Below, one piece after another: positions 5,801 through 5,834 of a stretch of 5,834 bases of DNA. The notes below the pieces were generated by a model. It searched no databases, had not been told where the DNA came from, and was given only the letters and a program-made list of their open reading frames with translations. The stretch's first letter is position 1. The number at the start of each line of letters is the position of its first letter. The stretch covers positions 1 to 5,834 of the forward strand of contig DPKV01000191.1 of assembly GCA_003542325.1 (NCBI GenBank), given 5' to 3'. Both the position numbers and the translations under genes were made by a program. Source of the stretch: Anaerolineaceae bacterium (GTDB taxonomy: Bacteria > Chloroflexota > Anaerolineae > Anaerolineales > Anaerolineaceae).

Positions 5801-5834
5801 GCCCTTTTACCCATTTAAATACACCCCGGCGGGG

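Noticed and set aside
5593..5814. Minus-strand reading frame of 73 codons across repeat copy B
   Set aside because: It coincides with the non-coding repeat, its composition follows the GC-rich palindrome, and the equivalent frame is not kept in copy A.
5824..5834. CCCCGGCGGGG at the window end
   Set aside because: Could be a hairpin, but the sequence stops there and nothing after it can be seen.

Overview
The window looks like chromosomal DNA of moderate GC content from an environmental bacterium. The protein set (COG1205-type helicase, standalone PPM/SpoIIE-type phosphatase, SDR-type threonine dehydrogenase, FmdB-type zinc ribbon) and the GC-rich 'CCCTTCGGG' intergenic repeat suggest Chloroflexota, perhaps Anaerolineae. 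That placement is an impression, not the result of a search.

Layout, left to right. 1-697 (-): the first 232 codons of a DEAD/DEAH-box helicase, cut by the window edge, with a near-consensus promoter just upstream. 763-956: a 194-bp element with 16-bp terminal inverted repeats. 1038-2342 (+): an MFS transporter with its own promoter and Shine-Dalgarno. Converging on it is a minus-strand pair: an FmdB-family zinc-ribbon gene with an in-frame TAA at codon 13 (3435-3223), followed 11 bp later by an SDR oxidoreductase that closely resembles 3-ketodihydrosphingosine reductase (3211-2381). A strong promoter at 3473-3501 drives this pair. About 150 bp with no recognisable feature (3502-3651) separates it from a terminator (3664-3700) that ends the next minus-strand unit. 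That unit is an SDR-type L-threonine 3-dehydrogenase-like protein (4741-3719), preceded by a PPM phosphatase (5563-4862). 5607-5800: a second copy of the 194-bp element in the same orientation, about 87% identical and aligning without gaps.

How the genes relate. The zinc ribbon and the KDSR-like reductase form a clear two-gene operon. The phosphatase and the dehydrogenase may be co-transcribed, since they lie 120 bp apart with no obvious terminator between them. The two oxidoreductases belong to families that act on 2-amino-3-hydroxy/2-amino-3-oxo compounds (threonine and 3-ketosphinganine), but no alpha-oxoamine synthase is in view to tie them together.

The most notable observations are the paired MITE-like elements, the nonsense codon in the zinc-ribbon gene, and the eukaryote-like KDSR motifs of the SDR.
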